Shown in pieces: positions 60,238 through 64,000 of a stretch of DNA of 64,000 nt; position 1 is the first letter of the stretch; each line of letters begins with the position of its first letter. Position numbers and translations under genes: made by a program. Under the pieces are notes generated by a model, which saw nothing but the letters and a program-made list of their open reading frames with translations, did no database searches and had not been told where the DNA came from. The DNA comes from Vulcanimicrobiota bacterium (lineage in GTDB: Bacteria > Vulcanimicrobiota > Xenobia > Xenobiales > JADMJV01). The stretch lies in assembly GCA_019637395.1 (NCBI GenBank), contig JAHBVR010000019.1, forward strand, positions 83,595 through 147,594, given 5' to 3'.

Positions 60238-61197
60238 ATGTCGACTGTCAAGAATTCCACCTCCAGCAGCATCAAGCAGACCTCCAAGCCCGCCGCCAAG
60301 CCGGCTAACAAACCCGCCAACAAGCCGGCCAGCAAGCCGAACAACGAGGTCAAAAAACCGGGCGACGGCTTCCGAGCCTCCGACGAGACCCGCGAAAATC
60401 GGGAGGGTCGCCGCAGCCGCGAGGGACGCGAAACCCGCGAAGGTCGCGAAGGCCGTAAGCCTGGTGACGTGCGCGACGGCAAGGATAAGGACAAGACCAG
60501 AGAGGGCAAAGAGGGCGAAGACAAAGATACCAAGGCCCTGGACGACAAGATCAGCGACCTGGAAAAGCAACTGGCGGCCCTGCAGCAGCAAGGCGCTCAG
60601 CAGCCTCAGCAGCCGCAGGGCGGAGGCAGCTCCGGTGGTGGTGACCAGGGCGGCGGCGGTGGCGACAAGGCCGGCGGCTGCCAGGGTGGAGGACAACCGG
60701 CCCAGCAGCCCAATCCGATGCAGGGCGCCCAGGGTGTGAATGGCCTCGGTCAGGGTGGTCCCGACGCCGAATTGCAGGCTCTGGCGGCTCAGTGCCTGCA
60801 GGCCAATGGAGGCCAACAGGGCGGCTTCCCCGGACTCCAGGGCGGAATGCCGGGCGTCGGCGCTGTCGGTAACGTGGGCGGCGGTAACCCGTTCCAGGCC
60901 GGTTTTCGTGCCGGTATGGGCGGCGGCGTCCCCGGAATGCAGGGAATGGGCGGCAATCAGCAAGCCAAGGCGGCCCTGGCCCAAAAGGCCAGCCAGTATG
61001 CCCAGCAGGGCTTCCAGCCTCAACCCACCACTCGCGTCCTGGTGCAGAGCGCGCTCGGTTACGACGCCTTCCAGCAGCAGGGCCAGCAGTTCGGTCAGCA
61101 GCCCTTCGGCCAGCCCGGCTTCGGCCAGCAGCCGTTCGGCGGCAACAACTTCGGCCTGCAGTCCACGCCCCTCAACTTCGGCGGCATGCGCTTTTAA
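60238..61197 (+). CDS. Low-complexity Lys/Arg/Glu- then Gly/Gln/Phe-rich protein
   Basis: 319 residues, not recognised, no signal peptide. Residues 1-45 hold KPANKPANKPASKP repeats and the motif KPGDGFRASDETRE. Residues 46-105 are a highly charged REG/KDK-type block. From about 105, KALDDKISDLEKQLAALQQQ is a short coiled coil, followed by Gln/Gly-rich sequence. The end has repeated FGQQPFG units (FGQQPFGQPGFGQQPFGGNN). AAGGAGAG precedes ATG 60238. It may be an exported structural or phase-separating protein. Confidence 0.6.
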   Translation: MSTVKNSTSSSIKQTSKPAAKPANKPANKPASKPNNEVKKPGDGFRASDETRENREGRRSREGRETREGREGRKPGDVRDGKDKDKTREGKEGEDKDTKALDDKISDLEKQLAALQQQGAQQPQQPQGGGSSGGGDQGGGGGDKAGGCQGGGQPAQQPNPMQGAQGVNGLGQGGPDAELQALAAQCLQANGGQQGGFPGLQGGMPGVGAVGNVGGGNPFQAGFRAGMGGGVPGMQGMGGNQQAKAALAQKASQYAQQGFQPQPTTRVLVQSALGYDAFQQQGQQFGQQPFGQPGFGQQPFGGNNFGLQSTPLNFGGMRF

Positions 61198-61206
61198 TCG
61201 AACGAA

Positions 61207-62106
61207 TCAAGTCCCGGTCTGGATCAGGCCGGGACTTTTTTTGTTTTTCAGGAAATCCCAAATGCGCTCGTTGACCGGCACCTCCAGGCGCACCGGCCCA
61301 AAGCGCGGATCTACCAGAGGCTGCGTGGGCGAAGGATAGTTGTGGCCGTGCCCTTTCAGATAGATAACTTCAAGCTCGTCTCCGTAGCGTTCGGTGCGCT
61401 GGGCATCATCGTCAGACACCACCTCGGCTATTCCCTCGTAACCCAGCGCGCGGCCCCAGTGGCTCAACATCTCTCCGACCGGCGTGCTGACCCGCGACCC
61501 CCAGGGGGTTTCCGTCTTCCCGCCGGCCACGGGGAGCAATGGATCTTCCATACCAAATACGCAGCAGGTCGCCACCGGTCGGCTCAACCGGGCTGAGGGA
61601 GCAAGGATCGGGCCGGCCACGCAGCCGATTCCCGCCCAGCGCTCCGAGTAGCTGGCCGCCAGCTTAGAACAAAAGGCCGCTCCATTGCTGTGACCCACCA
61701 GGTAGACGCGGCGGGGATCGGCGTGAAAAGTCTCGACGGCCTTGCCGGCCAGGTCGCAAACGAAGGCCTGGTCATCCACAGTGCTGTCTTTAAAAAAAGC
61801 CTGGCCTACGTTCCAGGCCCGAGGATTGGTCAGAAAGGCCGGTTTCTCTTCCGGCTTGGGGGTCTGGCCGCTGGGAGCCACCACTACCAGGCCTTCCCGG
61901 CGGGCTGTCTCGGCCCAACCCGAGCGGTCCAGGAAACCTCCACCGCTCCCGCCGGTGCCGTGAAATAACAAAATCAACGGCGGCGGCTCACCGGGCGCGC
62001 TCGGCGACACGCTGTAGTAAGTCCAGCGCCGGCCTTGCGATTCCAGGGTGTCGCTGGGCAGCACGGCGCCGGCCAAAAGCAGGCCGGCCAGAAGGTATTT
62101 CAGCAT
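61207..62106 (-). CDS. Secreted alpha/beta-hydrolase (PHB depolymerase/LpqC-like esterase)
   Basis: 299 residues with a signal peptide (MLKYLLAGLLLAGAVLPSDT). PLILLFHGTGGSGGGFLDRS carries the HG oxyanion region, RVYLVGHSNGAAFCSKLAAS the nucleophile Ser (G-H-S-N-G), FGMEDPLLPV the Asp and YLKGHGHNYPSPT the His. This order fits the polyhydroxybutyrate depolymerase/feruloyl esterase group of secreted enzymes. The substrate is not certain. Its 3' end contains the terminator of the convergent gene. Confidence 0.82.
   Translation of the reverse strand: MLKYLLAGLLLAGAVLPSDTLESQGRRWTYYSVSPSAPGEPPPLILLFHGTGGSGGGFLDRSGWAETARREGLVVVAPSGQTPKPEEKPAFLTNPRAWNVGQAFFKDSTVDDQAFVCDLAGKAVETFHADPRRVYLVGHSNGAAFCSKLAASYSERWAGIGCVAGPILAPSARLSRPVATCCVFGMEDPLLPVAGGKTETPWGSRVSTPVGEMLSHWGRALGYEGIAEVVSDDDAQRTERYGDELEVIYLKGHGHNYPSPTQPLVDPRFGPVRLEVPVNERIWDFLKNKKSPGLIQTGT
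61210..61242 (+). terminator. Rho-independent terminator inside the end of the opposite gene
   Basis: AGTCCCGG (61210-61217) pairs with CCGGGACT (61229-61236), then seven T. It ends the 60238 gene and lies within the last codons of the convergent esterase gene. Confidence 0.88.
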
Positions 62107-62150
62107 TCCCCCATGTTAGCTGTCCCGTCGAACCGAACCTTTGCTCCGGC

Positions 62151-62180
62151 TTGACAAATATTCCATGGGGTACGCATCAT
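62151..62180 (+). promoter_or_regulatory. Putative promoter close to the helicase start
   Basis: TTGACA (62151-62156), 18 bases, then CATCAT (62175-62180). Transcription would begin near 62187, next to the GTG at 62190, so the mRNA may be nearly leaderless. Confidence 0.4.
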
Positions 62181-62189
62181 GCACCCTTA

Positions 62190-63839
62190 GTGACTGCTCA
62201 ACCTCAGGTCCGGCTACGCGTACCGGTTGGCTTCGAACCCCGTATCTGGGCCAAGCAAGCCTACGCCGCCTATACTCAACATCCGTTTAAGGACTTTTCC
62301 GTCAACGCCTGTCCGGGCGCCGGCAAGACCAAATTCGCGGTCATGTTGGCCTACAACGAACTGCGCCGGGGGGCGGTGGATCGCATCGACATTGTGGGAC
62401 CGTCCACCCACATCTGTGAGCAGTGGCAGCGCGAGTTCGCCTCCTGGGGCCTGGCTCTGGATCCCGAGAATGCCCAGGAATCCCGGGACTGCGTGGGACG
62501 CGTCTTTACCTATCAACGGCTGGGAATGGACGCCGACGCCTTCCGCGCCCGCGACCGCCGGCGTACCCTGGTTATTCTCGACGAAGTCCACCACGCCGGC
62601 GACAGCAAGTCCTGGGGCGAGGCCCTGCGCCTGGTTTTCAACGCCGCCCACCGGCGCCTGATGCTCTCCGGTACGCCTTTCCGGTCCGACAACAACCCCA
62701 TCCCTTTCGTGCGCTATCAAAACGGGGATCGGGGCGAGAGCATCAGCGACTATAGCTACGGCTACGGGGAAGCCTTACGCGACAACTATTGCGCCCCGCT
62801 CTACTTCCCACACCATGACGGGGAATTCGAGTGGGAGCGGGACGGCAAGTCTTTCGCCGCCAGTTTTTCCACCTTCTTGGAACGCAACTTTGAAGCGGAC
62901 CGGCTGCGCACCGCCCTGGAGCCGACCGGGGCCTACGTGCAGGGACTGCTCAAAGAAGCCCATCAGCAGCTCTTGGAATTGCGCAAGACTCATCCCGGCG
63001 CCGGCGGCATCGTCTTTGGACGCGATGTGGAAAACTGCCAGCAACTGGCTGCAGAACTGCACAAGTTGACCGGCAGCAAACCCACCATCGTGACCAACGA
63101 CATGGCCGAGGCGGGCAAAATCATCCACAAGTTCCGCGCCTCCAAGACCCCCTGGATCGTCTCCGTGAAGATGATCTCCGAGGGCGTGGACATCCCGCGC
63201 TTGCGCGTCGGAGTCTTTCTCAGCAACGTGCGCACCGAACTCTTCTTCCGCCAAGCCGCCGGCCGTCTGGTGCGCCTGGTGGAGGGGCTGGAGGATCAGT
63301 CGGGCTATCTCTATATCCCCTCTGATCAACGCCTGGTACGTTACGCGGTGGAGATGCAGACCGAGCGCAAGCACTCCCTGGAGAAAAGACAGGAGCTCAT
63401 GGGCGACCAGCTCGAGCTGATGGCGGCCCAGCGCGAAGAGCGCGCCCCGGGTGAAGAGAACCCCTACCGCTTTTTGCGTTCGGAAGGCAACCGGGTGGGC
63501 GTCATCGACACCGGCCCCCCGGCCGCCGGCAACGGCCAGGGACTCTTTGATTTCACGGTCGAGATGATGCCGGAACTGCTCGAAACGGAAACCGCTCCCG
63601 AGCCGGTGGAAGCCGCTCCACTGCTGCTGTCCGAACAGAAAGACCTGATCCGCCGGCGCGGCGGCCGCATTTCCAGCCTGGTCAACGACATCAGTTCGCG
63701 CATGGGACTGACCTTCCGCCAGGTCCATGGCCGCTTGAATCGCCTGCAAGGAGTGCGTTCCCAGAGCGAGTGCACCCTGGAGCAGTTAGTGGCTCGTGAA
63801 CAATATTTAGAAAAATGGCTACGCCAGGGCAGTTTGTAG
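62190..63839 (+). CDS. SF2 DEAD/DEAH-box helicase (stand-alone)
   Basis: 549 residues from GTG 62190 (a TTG at 62151 is possible but forms part of a TTGACA promoter box). Motifs: Walker A CPGAGKTKFAV, Ia region IVGPSTHICEQWQREF, II DEVHHAG, III LMLSGTPFRSD, V ISEGVDIPRLR and VI RQAAGRLVRL. The C-terminal 60 residues (ISSLVNDISSRMGLTFRQVH) look like a helix-turn-helix. It is a UvrB/RecQ-like translocase by shape; whether it repairs DNA, handles RNA or belongs to defence is not shown by the neighbours. Confidence 0.85.
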   Translation: MTAQPQVRLRVPVGFEPRIWAKQAYAAYTQHPFKDFSVNACPGAGKTKFAVMLAYNELRRGAVDRIDIVGPSTHICEQWQREFASWGLALDPENAQESRDCVGRVFTYQRLGMDADAFRARDRRRTLVILDEVHHAGDSKSWGEALRLVFNAAHRRLMLSGTPFRSDNNPIPFVRYQNGDRGESISDYSYGYGEALRDNYCAPLYFPHHDGEFEWERDGKSFAASFSTFLERNFEADRLRTALEPTGAYVQGLLKEAHQQLLELRKTHPGAGGIVFGRDVENCQQLAAELHKLTGSKPTIVTNDMAEAGKIIHKFRASKTPWIVSVKMISEGVDIPRLRVGVFLSNVRTELFFRQAAGRLVRLVEGLEDQSGYLYIPSDQRLVRYAVEMQTERKHSLEKRQELMGDQLELMAAQREERAPGEENPYRFLRSEGNRVGVIDTGPPAAGNGQGLFDFTVEMMPELLETETAPEPVEAAPLLLSEQKDLIRRRGGRISSLVNDISSRMGLTFRQVHGRLNRLQGVRSQSECTLEQLVAREQYLEKWLRQGSL

Positions 63840-63849
63840 AAATTTCCGG

Positions 63850-64000
63850 TTGACACGCCCTGAACAGCATGCTAATCTCCACCAGCACTCGGGACACCGA
63901 GACCATCTTTGACAACTGGATAATCAATTTGAGCTAGTGCCATAGCCTGAAAAGGCTGTGGGTCGACGAACTCTCCTTACCTGGGCCTCGTGCCCTAAGC
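63850..64000 (+). promoter_or_regulatory. Probable rRNA operon promoter and boxA leader
   Basis: TTGACA (63850-63855), a 17-base spacer and TAATCT (63873-63878) form a near-ideal promoter. About 20 bases after the expected start, ATCTTTGACAACTG (63905-63918) matches the boxA antitermination element (CTTTAACAA type) found before 16S and 23S rRNA. AGCC...GGCT (from 63943) can form a small hairpin. The rRNA itself would start beyond the window. Confidence 0.6.

Noticed and set aside
1..64000. CRISPR arrays, IS elements, integrases or phage genes
   Set aside because: No regularly spaced repeats, transposase motifs or terminal inverted repeats were seen; the only tandem DNA repeat noted is the 11-base pair at 5647.

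Overview
The window is a gene-dense piece of bacterial chromosome, GC-rich, with many GTG and TTG starts and many stop/start overlaps. Signal peptides, a secretin/TonB-type short N-domain protein and a periplasmic copper amine oxidase point to a diderm (Gram-negative type) cell. FRD-type Ser/Thr kinases, paired DUF3300/DUF2950 genes, EF-hand proteins and many asparagine-, glycine- or proline-rich leaderless proteins fit an uncultured lineage such as Candidatus Eremiobacterota/Vulcanimicrobiota better than a model phylum. That placement is a guess. No phage, IS element or CRISPR array was seen.

Layout. 0-5.6 kb: edge of a PPOX-type flavoprotein gene, an orphan DUF433 gene whose only start lies inside a tRNA-Arg, a two-PilZ protein, a compatible-solute ABC transporter (ATPase plus a receptor-permease fusion), a thioesterase and an SGNH hydrolase. 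5.7-9.6 kb: a four-gene run ending in rarA. 9.6-14.8 kb: secreted and regulatory proteins, including a Ser/Thr kinase. 14.7-21.2 kb: a tightly overlapping amine catabolism operon (patD-like aldehyde dehydrogenase, GABA-type aminotransferase, copper amine oxidase, second aldehyde dehydrogenase, thioredoxin-like protein). It would take putrescine or a similar amine through 4-aminobutanal and GABA to succinate. 21.3-21.9 kb: a decayed vapBC pair. 23.4-33.9 kb: the most unusual region, ten minus-strand genes joined by overlaps or tiny gaps. Eight encode long helical/coiled-coil proteins, one a zinc-cysteine protein with a helical tail, and the last a TPR protein.

34-42 kb: assorted enzymes (DJ-1/PfpI, a homocysteine methyltransferase/MTHFR fusion, a transglutaminase-like protein whose catalytic Cys is Ser, a class 3 lipase). 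42-48.7 kb: GNAT, MFS transporter, DUF3300, DUF2950, a von Willebrand A protein that carries an ADP-ribosylglycohydrolase-like C-terminal region, and an SDR. 48.8-55 kb: an EF-hand/Gly-Phe protein, a zinc-ribbon protein, and a large TPR protein with three internal LPD...W repeats. 55-64 kb: a prohibitin-like protein behind a near-perfect CRP-type palindrome, a 2OG-Fe(II) dioxygenase-like protein, CsbD, LOG, an esterase and an SF2 helicase. The last 150 bases look like an rRNA operon promoter and boxA leader, with the rRNA genes beyond the window.

Functions come from motifs read by eye; no database search was run. Residue positions are approximate.
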